Below, one piece after another: positions 1-5,290 of a DNA stretch of 5,290 nt. This stretch comes from CAYUYM01 sp964449305 (GTDB taxonomy: Bacteria; Bacteroidota; Ignavibacteria; SZUA-365; CAYQST01), in the NCBI GenBank assembly GCA_964449305.1, contig CAYUYM010000220.1, positions 1-5,290 on the forward strand. The letters are read 5' to 3'. The stretch's first letter is position 1, and every line of letters begins with the position of its first letter. The notes beneath the pieces are model-generated. The model did not search any database. It saw only the letters and a program-made list of their open reading frames with translations, and was not told the DNA's origin. A program made the position numbers and the translations under genes.

Positions 1-1260
1 GAGCGACATCCCCGCCGTCGAGGGCACCAGGGGGTTGTGCCAGTCCGCACTGTATCGCACGCTGTCGATGGCGCTGCCGCAGGCGTCGCGGAGCACCACG
101 TCGTCACCGTCGTTGCGCAGATTCAATCCCGACCGGTGCACCACCACCATCACGCGCCCGGCCGAGACGTGCGCCAGGTGCGGCCAGCGCTGCGTCGACA
201 GGCTGTCCGCGGCGACAACAAGGTACCCGCGCGGTGGGACGAACTGCGCCGCCTCTGGAAGCGGTGTCGCCGAGCGTGATCCGTCCGACGATGGGCGGTT
301 CGCCAGTGATCCCCCTCCGACATCGATTGCCGTGTATCCCGTGTTGACGTACTCCACCCATTCCGCCTCGTCGCTGTGCGGTGCGGCCATGACCTCGTTG
401 AGTGTCAGCACTCCGTGCGCCGGGCAGGAGCACCAGCGCACACGCGCGCTGTCGTTTGCCCGCTGTTCATCGGCCTCCCAGTGCAGCACGCCGAGAAGCT
501 GGACGCGCCCGAGGTTGCGTAGATCCGCCCACAGCCGCACGGACGCCGAGTCCCCTGCGGCCAGCGGCGGGATCCCGACGGAACCCACGGAGGCGGCTCC
601 GTCCTCCACGGCCCGCGTGCACTCGATGGCGCACGCATCGGATGCCCGGTAGCCGCGGTTGCGTGCCACACACATCACCCCGGCGCTGTCGGGGATGAGC
701 CGGACGAGCTCCACGTCGTGATCCCGGCGCGCGATGCTGTTGACGCGTCCGGGCGTGGAACGGCGTGCGTCGGTGCTGCCACCCCAGTTGGCGGCGTCGG
801 TGGAGGCGGCGAGCACGTCCCGCCGTTCGATGGAGCGGCCATCGCCACCGCCCCAGCCTGGCTGGTACACCAGGCTGTCCATCGTGACGCCGTCGCGTCC
901 CACAAGCCGCAGCAGATCACCGTCGTTGTTGAGCGAGGGCAGTCTGTCCATGATGATGAGGATGGGGGCGATCTCCGGGTGATCGGACAGCAGCGTGGCG
1001 TCGCGTGCGATGACCATGAGGCCGTGGGGTGCGATGGCGGGCCAGCCACCAGGGATCTGCGGACGCGACGTTGAGGCGTCGTGGAGGATCCAGTTTGTGA
1101 GGTCCACCGCCGTGTCTCCCGGATTGGCGAGCTCGATCCACTCGGGGCTCCCCGACGGCGGGGCATGCATGATTTCGTTGATGACGATGCGCGTCTGTCC
1201 CGGCAGACGGACGCAGGCGAGGACGGTCAGAGCGAGGCTGGTGAGCATGAGGGATCTCAT
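1..1260 (-). CDS. Secreted lamin-tail-domain (LTD) protein, C-terminus cut by the window edge
   Basis: The minus-strand frame from ATG 1258-1260 is open for 420 codons to the window edge, so the C-terminus is missing. Residues 1-23 form a signal peptide (MRSLMLTSLALTVLAC then LPGQT), probably cleaved by signal peptidase I before Q22; a lipoprotein Cys at 16 is possible but its lipobox is poor. Residues about 24-174 are a first lamin-tail domain: it starts RIVINEIMHAPPSGSPEWIE, continues with LANPGDTAVDLTNWIL, and ends in the family's typical SIERRD, NWGGSTD and TPGRVNS segments. Residues about 181-275 resemble a CARDB/Ig-like domain (ELVRLIPDSAG, then IPPLAAGDSASVRLW). A second lamin-tail domain begins at about 284 (LTLNEVMAAP, EAEWVEYVNTG) and runs to the edge. 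Such domains are common in exported proteins of FCB bacteria and are thought to mediate binding or anchoring; no catalytic residues are visible and the function is unknown. AGGAG lies 4 nt before the ATG. No in-frame ATG lies just upstream. Confidence 0.88.
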   Translation of the reverse strand, partial: MRSLMLTSLALTVLACVRLPGQTRIVINEIMHAPPSGSPEWIELANPGDTAVDLTNWILHDASTSRPQIPGGWPAIAPHGLMVIARDATLLSDHPEIAPILIIMDRLPSLNNDGDLLRLVGRDGVTMDSLVYQPGWGGGDGRSIERRDVLAASTDAANWGGSTDARRSTPGRVNSIARRDHDVELVRLIPDSAGVMCVARNRGYRASDACAIECTRAVEDGAASVGSVGIPPLAAGDSASVRLWADLRNLGRVQLLGVLHWEADEQRANDSARVRWCSCPAHGVLTLNEVMAAPHSDEAEWVEYVNTGYTAIDVGGGSLANRPSSDGSRSATPLPEAAQFVPPRGYLVVAADSLSTQRWPHLAHVSAGRVMVVVHRSGLNLRNDGDDVVLRDACGSAIDSVRYSADWHNPLVPSTAGMSL

Positions 1261-1263
1261 GGT

Positions 1264-1269
1264 GCTCCT
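1264..1269 (-). promoter_or_regulatory. Ribosome binding site of the lamin-tail gene
   Basis: Read on the minus strand the sequence is AGGAGC, four to five bases before the ATG at 1260. It fixes that ATG as the start, in agreement with the signal peptide that begins there. Spacing is slightly short. Confidence 0.6.
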
Positions 1270-1298
1270 GTCCTGTGGATGAAGGAATTGTGACGTTG

Positions 1299-1329
1299 CA
1301 ATGTACGCGCATTCACTGCTCCGTGGCAA
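1299..1329 (-). promoter_or_regulatory. Weak candidate promoter for the lamin-tail gene
   Basis: On the minus strand a TTG (1329-1327) is followed after 21 nt by TACATTGC (1305-1298), which matches the Bacteroidota -7 consensus TAnnTTTG at the TA, one T and little more. It would give a leader of roughly 30 nt containing the AGGAG site. The match is imperfect and could be chance; it is offered because a promoter for this divergent gene must lie in this region. Confidence 0.3.
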
Positions 1330-1446
1330 TTCCCGCCCCCTCAGGGAACATCGCTGCGCATGCCGTGTCCAACGGATGACGTGGCAGAAAACCATGCGGT
1401 GCCCCACTCCCGGGCGGAACATTTTCCTTGAACCGGCGTACCACAT

Positions 1447-1484
1447 CACATTGAAAAATCTGGCTTGATTCACGTCGAAAAACC
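1447..1484 (+). repeat. Imperfect direct repeat overlapping the promoter of the small secreted protein gene
   Basis: CACATTGAAAAATC (1447-1460) and CACGTCGAAAAACC (1471-1484) agree at 11 of 14 positions and start 24 bp apart. The two copies flank the -33 TTG at 1465-1467, and the second fills the spacer up to the -7 element. A transcription factor could bind here, but short A-runs can also arise by chance in a promoter. Confidence 0.35.
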
Positions 1485-1495
1485 TCCTACCTTTG
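1464..1495 (+). promoter_or_regulatory. Bacteroidota-type sigma-A promoter
   Basis: CTTG at 1464-1467 (-33 element) is followed after 20 nt by TACCTTTG at 1488-1495, an exact match to the TAnnTTTG -7 consensus of Bacteroidota primary-sigma promoters with the expected spacing. Transcription would start near 1501-1503, giving a leader of only about 8 nt before ATG 1510 or 17 nt before ATG 1519. This also argues that the in-frame TTG at 1465 is promoter DNA and not a start codon. Confidence 0.7.
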
Positions 1496-1509
1496 CCTTG
1501 ACCAAAACC

Positions 1510-1923
1510 ATGGACACCATGAAACGTCTTCCCATCTACTTCCTTTTGATCGCCCTCACAGCCTCCACGCTGACTGCCGGTGCGTTCCTGGATTTCTTCA
1601 AGGGCAGAAGCGACGGCAACAACGTCACGATCGAATGGCGGACGCGCGACGAGAACAATGTGGGCACCTTCGAGGTGCAGCGCCGGGCGGGCAACACCGG
1701 TGAGTTCGTCACCATCGCCACCGTCACACCGCAAGGGTCCAACTCCTCGTACACGTATGTGGACCGATCTGCGTACAAGGCCTCTGCAAACCTCTACGTC
1801 TACCGCCTCAGGATTGTCGACAACGACTCCAATCAACAGTCCTATTCCAACGAGATCACGATCCATCATTCGGCCACCAGCGTCAAACGCACATGGGGCA
1901 GCATCAAGGCGATGTTCCGCTGA
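1510..1923 (+). CDS. Small secreted fibronectin-III-like protein with a short basic C-terminal tail
   Basis: This encodes 137 residues from ATG 1510; ATG 1519 (134 residues) is an equally good start and neither has a Shine-Dalgarno site. An in-frame TTG at 1465 is rejected because it lies upstream of the predicted transcription start. Residues 1-25 are a signal peptide (MKRLPIYFLLIALTAS core, cleavage near TAGA). Residues about 37-120 look like one fibronectin-III-type beta sandwich: NNVTIEWRTRDENNVGTFEV is the opening strand pair, YTYVDRSAY a central turn, LYVYRLRIVDNDS and SYSNEITIHHS the last strands. This pattern is typical of extracellular FCB proteins, where such a domain is usually one module of a long chain; here it stands alone. 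The tail SVKRTWGSIKAMFR is basic and ends in Arg. No catalytic motif is visible, so a structural, adhesive or carrier role is only an inference. The gene has its own promoter and terminator and looks mainly monocistronic. Confidence 0.82.
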   Translation: MDTMKRLPIYFLLIALTASTLTAGAFLDFFKGRSDGNNVTIEWRTRDENNVGTFEVQRRAGNTGEFVTIATVTPQGSNSSYTYVDRSAYKASANLYVYRLRIVDNDSNQQSYSNEITIHHSATSVKRTWGSIKAMFR

Positions 1924-1947
1924 CCCACGGCCCGCTTCCAGAATATC

Positions 1948-1977
1948 AGGGCGCATCATTGCTGATGTGCCCTTTTT
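1948..1977 (+). terminator. Strong intrinsic (rho-independent) terminator
   Basis: AGGGCGCATCA (1948-1958) pairs with TGATGTGCCCT (1963-1973) over 11 bp with a single G-U wobble, closing a 4-nt loop (TTGC). The stem is followed directly by a T-run (1973-1977). It lies 25 nt after the stop of the small secreted protein gene and ends 16 nt before the next start codon, so it separates the two genes or acts as an attenuator in the leader of the second. Confidence 0.85.
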
Positions 1978-1993
1978 CATTCCAGGACCCTTC

Positions 1994-3361
1994 ATGACGC
2001 GCTGTCACCGCCTGCTTCATCAACCCCGCTTCACATGGCGCACCGGCCTTGCCGGGCTCGCCGTCGTCCTCCTTCCACTGCTGCTGGCATCGTGCAGCTC
2101 GGGGGATGCCCTGGTGCCGGTCGGCATGCTGCCACCGATACGCGTCTCCATTGCTGATCCCCGCGCGTCGATCGAGCTCACCTGCGTGGGCGGGCTTTCC
2201 ATCCGCTCCGACGAGGGCGGCAAATACTACCCCACCGCCGGGCGCATCGTCTGCACCCCCGCCTCAGGTGGCGCGGTGAACGTGGCCATCGACAGCTACC
2301 AGCCCCTGCTGCTCACTGGCACCGTCCGCTTCTTTCAAACCTCCCTCAACGCCGCCTTCACCCACGGAACCTCCCGCTACACCGACACCATGCTGGTGGT
2401 GAACGACGGATCCGGTCTCCGCCTCATCAACCTCCTCCCCCTCGAAACCTATCTCCAGGGCGTGGTCCCCAGTGAGATCGGGCCGGACAGGACGGAGACG
2501 GAGTTCGCCGCCGTCCAGGCCCAGGCCGTCATTGCGCGCAGCTACGCCGTCATGAAGATCCGTTCCCCGCTCACACGCCTGTTCGATGTCCATGCCGACA
2601 CGCGCGATCAGGTGTACCGCGGCTCGGGCTCGTGGACGCCGCTCGGAACGCGGGCTGTGCGCGAAACCCAGGGCCTGGTCGTGGCCCGGGCCGGGCGTGT
2701 GGCGGAGTGCTACTACCACTCCACCTGTGGCGGCAGGACCGAGGCCGTGTCCCTCGTCTGGTCGCGCGCCGCATCCGCACCATGGCTGACCGGCATCACC
2801 GACAACGGCGGCGACGGGGATTACTGCCATGCCTCACCGTCATGGCGCTGGTCCGAACGCTACACCCGCCGCGAGCTGGAGGACATCCTGAAAGCCTCCC
2901 TGCCCACCGCCGGTGGCGTGACCGGGACGATGCCCGACGGACCATGGTACCTCTACGACATCAGGATCGCCGCGCGCCACCCATCGGGACGCGTCGCCAC
3001 ACTCCTGATCACCATGGGCAACGGTGACCACACCACCACCTACACCGTGCAGAACGACCGCGTCCGCTGGGCGCTGCGCCGGCCGGGCACCAACGCCATC
3101 CTCCGGAGCTCCCTGTTCGACGTCGCCATCGAGCGCGACGCGACCAACTGGATCACGAATGTGCGCATCGATGGCGCCGGCAACGGCCATGGCATCGGCC
3201 TCTGCCAGTGGGGCGCCATCGGCCGCGCGCGCCTGGGACAGGACTTCCGCACCATCCTCGCCGCCTACTACCCGGGCACCACGGTGCGCCGCCTCACCGA
3301 CCTCGAGGATGCACTCGCCCTCGGCACACCATGCGACGGGGTGACGCGATGGGCATGGTGA
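1994..3361 (+). CDS. SpoIID/LytB-domain lipoprotein, probable peptidoglycan lytic transglycosylase or amidase enhancer
   Basis: This encodes 455 residues. ATG 1994 is chosen because a lipoprotein signal begins there (hydrophobic LAVVLLPLLLASC, lipobox LASC, lipidated Cys34, Ser at +2) and AGGA at 1984-1987 sits 6 nt upstream; the frame is open further upstream but that part overlaps the preceding gene. The SpoIID domain follows: an IRVSIADP strand near 49, then the signature LLPLETYLQGVVPSEIG at 147-163, where E161 aligns with the family's catalytic Glu. Next come FAAVQAQAVIARSYAV (171-186), CYYHSTCGGRTEAVSLVW (239-256), DYCHASPSWRW (276-286), GHGIGLCQWGA (398-408) and AAYYPGTTV at the end. 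Cys239, Cys245, Cys278 and His242 are candidates for the metal site described in SpoIID structures. Family members cut glycan strands lacking stem peptides or stimulate amidases. It probably acts on peptidoglycan from a membrane anchor. The NlpC/P60 gene follows closely. Sporulation is not implied: the family is widespread in non-sporulating bacteria. Confidence 0.9.
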   Translation: MTRCHRLLHQPRFTWRTGLAGLAVVLLPLLLASCSSGDALVPVGMLPPIRVSIADPRASIELTCVGGLSIRSDEGGKYYPTAGRIVCTPASGGAVNVAIDSYQPLLLTGTVRFFQTSLNAAFTHGTSRYTDTMLVVNDGSGLRLINLLPLETYLQGVVPSEIGPDRTETEFAAVQAQAVIARSYAVMKIRSPLTRLFDVHADTRDQVYRGSGSWTPLGTRAVRETQGLVVARAGRVAECYYHSTCGGRTEAVSLVWSRAASAPWLTGITDNGGDGDYCHASPSWRWSERYTRRELEDILKASLPTAGGVTGTMPDGPWYLYDIRIAARHPSGRVATLLITMGNGDHTTTYTVQNDRVRWALRRPGTNAILRSSLFDVAIERDATNWITNVRIDGAGNGHGIGLCQWGAIGRARLGQDFRTILAAYYPGTTVRRLTDLEDALALGTPCDGVTRWAW

Positions 3362-3402
3362 ACGCATCCCTCCCATCGATGAGCTTCGCGCCCCAGGGTG
3401 CG

Positions 3403-4125
3403 ATGCGCGTGGGCATGCGCCACCTCGTCCCGCTTCTCCTCACCCTCCTCATCCTGTGCCTCGCCGCGCACGACATGCCGGCACAGCACCGCGCCCGGAC
3501 CACGAAGCGCGCGTTGACATCGACGCCAGGCACGAAGAAACGGGTGAAGACGAAACACAGCGCGCACCGGCGGGCACGCCACCGCCGCTCCCCGGAGGAA
3601 TCGCTCGCCGTGCTGCGGGCCTGGCTCCCGGACCACGAGGCCCTCTACCGCGCCCTCCTCCGCGGCGACGAGTCGGTGGCCGTCCCGGAGACGCATGTGG
3701 ATGCCTCCTCGCCCTTCGCCGACCCACGCCTGCGGCGCATGCTCATCGCCACCATCGGCACCTGGCTCGGCACGCCGTATCGCCATGGTGGCTGGTCGCG
3801 GCGCGGTGCCGACTGCTCCGGCTACACGTCCTGCCTCCTGTCCGAAACCCTCGGCGAGACCTTCCGCGGCGACCCGCGCTGGCAGGCGCGGCAGTTCACC
3901 CCCATCCGCTCCATCGACAGTCTCCAGTTCGGCGACCTCGTCTTTTTCTCGGGGCGGAATGCACGTTCCTCACGCATCGGCCATGTGGGCGTCTGGCTGG
4001 GCAACGGCGTCTTCACCCACTCATCCAGCAACCATGGCGTGATCTTCACACGCATCACCGAAGGGTACTACCTGAAGCGCTTCCGCTGGGGCGGACGCAT
4101 GGGCACCGCGCCCCGGCAGCCCTGA
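3403..4125 (+). CDS. Secreted NlpC/P60 peptidoglycan endopeptidase with a highly basic linker
   Basis: This encodes 240 residues from ATG 3403, which has AGGGTG at 3395-3400. Other in-frame starts are ATG 3349 (with GGGGTGA at 3338-3344, overlapping the previous gene by 13 nt), 3355, 3379 and 3415. The signal peptide is MRVGMRHLVPLLLTLLILCL with cleavage expected after MPA (before Q28). Residues 29-62 are a linker with 14 Lys/Arg and 4 His and no acidic residue. Residues about 110-235 form the NlpC/P60 domain: TWLGTPYRHGG, then GADCSGYTS with nucleophile Cys138, a GDLVFFSG strand, GHVGVWLGNG with His194, and FTHSSS with His206. The 12-residue gap between the two His matches MepS/Spr-type enzymes, and the ending YYLKRFRWGGRM also resembles that group. 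The family cleaves stem-peptide bonds of peptidoglycan, commonly D-Glu/mDAP. It lies 41 nt after the SpoIID-like gene and is probably co-transcribed with it. Confidence 0.9.
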   Translation: MRVGMRHLVPLLLTLLILCLAAHDMPAQHRARTTKRALTSTPGTKKRVKTKHSAHRRARHRRSPEESLAVLRAWLPDHEALYRALLRGDESVAVPETHVDASSPFADPRLRRMLIATIGTWLGTPYRHGGWSRRGADCSGYTSCLLSETLGETFRGDPRWQARQFTPIRSIDSLQFGDLVFFSGRNARSSRIGHVGVWLGNGVFTHSSSNHGVIFTRITEGYYLKRFRWGGRMGTAPRQP

Positions 4126-4312
4126 CACGGCAGACGATCCGCATCATTGCCCCCTCCGTGAGAGATGCCATGGTGTCTGCGGCGTGCAATGCTGCATGGC
4201 CAGTGGTGTCCCTGTGGCATGGACACGCGCGTCCCTTCCCGGTATCAGGCCTGGGAGGAAACGCAGTGTCGGACGGCGATGGATGAAAACAGCCGTCGGG
4301 AGAATGCTTGCA
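4126..4312. other. Convergent intergenic spacer with only weak hairpins
   Basis: The spacer separates the end of the NlpC/P60 gene from the end of the histidine kinase gene, so transcription converges here and a terminator is expected. Two short stems are visible: GTGTCC/GGACAC (4206-4211 with 4221-4226, 9-nt loop) and GACGGC/GCCGTC (4272-4277 with 4292-4297, 14-nt loop). Neither is followed by a T-run on either strand, so neither is called a terminator. No gene or RNA was recognised. Confidence 0.4.
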
Positions 4313-5290
4313 TCACGGGTTCATGGGCGATGCGGCATCGGGCTCCGGGCAGGGAAGCGCGAAGGCGAAGGTCGCCCCATGGTCGGGTTCGCCCGTGGCC
4401 CACACGGTGCCGCCGTGGCGCTGCACGATGCGATGGACGATGGCCAGGCCCACGCCCGTCCCCTCAAATTCCCGCTGCCCGTGAAGACGTCGGAAGATGG
4501 TGAAGAGCTGATCCACGTAGGCCATGTCGAAGCCTGCGCCATTGTCCTGGACTTGGTACACGGCGCGGCCGTTCTCGATGCCGCCGGAGATGGTGATGAC
4601 GGCCATGGCGCGGTGGCCGGAGAATTTCAGGGCGTTGGAAAGGATGTTCGTCCACACCTGCCTCAGCATGGCGGCATCGCCCCTCGCCCTGGGCAGCGGG
4701 GAACGCTGCACCGTGATGCGGGAGGCGTCCCTGTCGTGTGTCAACCCTTCCAGGACCGAGGTGACGAGCTCGTCCATGTCCACCTCGACAGCCGACAGCG
4801 CGACAGTGCCGCTGCGCGAGAAGTCGAGGATGTCGTCGATCAGGCGCCGCATGTCGCGCACAGCGCTGGAGATCATCGAACCACAGTGCCGGATCTCGGG
4901 ATCGTCCATCGTGGCGGTCTTTTCGACAACGATGCTCGTGAAGCCGTCGATGGCACGGAGCGGTGCCCGCAGGTCGTGGGACACCGAGGAGGCGAAGCTC
5001 AGGAGCTGGTCGTTCGCCGCCTCCAGCTCTCGCGTCCGTTCGCGCACGCGTGCCTCCAGAACGTCGTTGAGCTGTTGCAGCGCCTCCGTCCGTTCGTCCA
5101 CAAGGTCCTCGAGATGGTCGTTGAGGTCGAGCAGCTCCTCCTGAGTCTGCACCAGTTCACGGTTCTTGATGATGGCCGCCTGATACGACGAGACGAGGAG
5201 TGACAGCATGCGCTGCGGCTCGATACGCACCCGTCGTTCATCGCCCGAGATGAGGAGCGTCACATCGAACTCGCTCTGGGGGGCCACCCT
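4313..5290 (-). CDS. Sensor histidine kinase, C-terminal portion (N-terminus beyond the window)
   Basis: The minus-strand frame is open from the right edge to TGA at 4315-4313. A GTG at 5287-5285 could start it, but the frame continues to the edge with no ribosome site visible, so the gene is treated as 5'-truncated. Residues are counted from that GTG. Residues 41-98 form a long charged signalling helix with an 18-residue repeat (NRELVQTQEELLDLNDH, LEDLVDERTEALQQLNDV, LEARVRERTRELEAANDQ). The HisKA domain follows, with H-box SVSHDLRAPLRAI (phosphoacceptor His104). The HATPase domain shows N-box NILSNALKF (Asn218), G1 DNGAGF (248-253), F-box LFTIFRRL (261-268) and G2 EGTGVGLAIV (275-284), and ends with GATFAFALP and a short tail. 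All catalytic boxes are intact, so this should be an active autophosphorylating kinase of the HisKA type common downstream of phytochrome or PAS sensors. The sensed signal and the partner response regulator are not in the window. Confidence 0.92.
   Translation of the reverse strand, partial: RVAPQSEFDVTLLISGDERRVRIEPQRMLSLLVSSYQAAIIKNRELVQTQEELLDLNDHLEDLVDERTEALQQLNDVLEARVRERTRELEAANDQLLSFASSVSHDLRAPLRAIDGFTSIVVEKTATMDDPEIRHCGSMISSAVRDMRRLIDDILDFSRSGTVALSAVEVDMDELVTSVLEGLTHDRDASRITVQRSPLPRARGDAAMLRQVWTNILSNALKFSGHRAMAVITISGGIENGRAVYQVQDNGAGFDMAYVDQLFTIFRRLHGQREFEGTGVGLAIVHRIVQRHGGTVWATGEPDHGATFAFALPCPEPDAASPMNP

Noticed and set aside
37..279. Histidine-rich open frame with a run of His codons near 140-155
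   Set aside because: It is antisense to the second lamin-tail domain (which reads VMVVVH there); no start signal or domain supports it.
1465..1509. TTG 1465 as start of the small secreted protein
   Set aside because: It coincides with the -33 promoter element and would put 15 residues in front of a normal signal peptide.
1580..1993. N-terminal extension of the SpoIID-like gene by 138 codons
   Set aside because: It overlaps the small secreted protein in another frame and crosses the terminator; the lipoprotein signal begins precisely at ATG 1994.
1994..3361. Sporulation function from the SpoIID resemblance
   Set aside because: SpoIID/LytB domains are widespread in non-sporulating Gram-negative and photosynthetic bacteria; nothing else here is sporulation-related.
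2264..3376. Two long minus-strand open frames (2264-2830 and 2840-3376) opposite the SpoIID-like gene
   Set aside because: Their products are rich in Gly, Val, Asp and Ala without domains or signal peptides, and the plus strand carries a complete, motif-rich gene.
3456..4286. A 276-codon plus-strand frame overlapping the NlpC/P60 gene
   Set aside because: The product is low-complexity (Pro, Arg, Ala, His) and the +1 frame alternative has the full catalytic triad, so it is a shadow.
4206..4297. Two 6-bp inverted repeats as bidirectional terminators
   Set aside because: Stems are short, loops are 9 and 14 nt, and there is no T-run after either stem on either strand.
4184..5203. A 339-codon plus-strand open frame antisense to the histidine kinase
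   Set aside because: It mirrors a gene with every kinase motif intact; the translated product shows no recognisable domain. Long antisense frames are expected in GC-rich coding DNA.

Overview
The window is GC-rich bacterial chromosomal DNA with five protein-coding genes, two of them cut by the window edges. Several signs point to the Bacteroidota/Chlorobiota-Ignavibacteria-Kapabacteria (FCB) group: a near-consensus Bacteroidota-type promoter (TTG, 20 nt, TAnnTTTG), a secreted protein with lamin-tail domains, a small secreted fibronectin-III-like protein, and a SpoIID-family lipoprotein with the GLCQ variant of its C-terminal motif. The lineage is inferred; no rRNA or other marker gene is present.

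Layout, left to right. Positions 1-1260 on the minus strand hold the N-terminal 420 residues of a secreted protein with two lamin-tail domains and a probable immunoglobulin-like domain between them; the frame is open through the left edge. A divergent intergenic region (1261-1509) carries a convincing promoter for the rightward gene and a weaker candidate for the leftward one. Positions 1510-1923 encode a 137-residue secreted protein that is essentially one beta-sandwich domain plus a short basic tail. A strong intrinsic terminator (1948-1977) follows it. Only 16 nt later comes a SpoIID/LytB-domain lipoprotein (1994-3361), then an NlpC/P60 endopeptidase (start probably 3403, end 4125). A 187-nt convergent spacer with only weak hairpins leads to the C-terminal part of a sensor histidine kinase on the minus strand (4313-5290), whose N-terminus lies beyond the right edge.

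How the genes may work together: the SpoIID-like and NlpC/P60 proteins are adjacent, co-directional and both exported. Their families cut different bonds of peptidoglycan (glycan strand and stem peptide), so they look like a small cell-wall remodelling pair. The terminator just ahead of the SpoIID-like gene leaves no obvious room for a separate promoter, so that pair may depend on read-through from the upstream promoter or on an unrecognised internal promoter. The lamin-tail protein and the kinase have no demonstrable link to the pair.

I found no tRNA, rRNA, CRISPR array, insertion sequence or attachment site. Nothing here is clearly a new multi-gene system. The most notable points are the promoter/terminator arrangement around the small secreted protein, the highly basic linker of the NlpC/P60 protein, and an 18-residue repeat in the kinase signalling helix.
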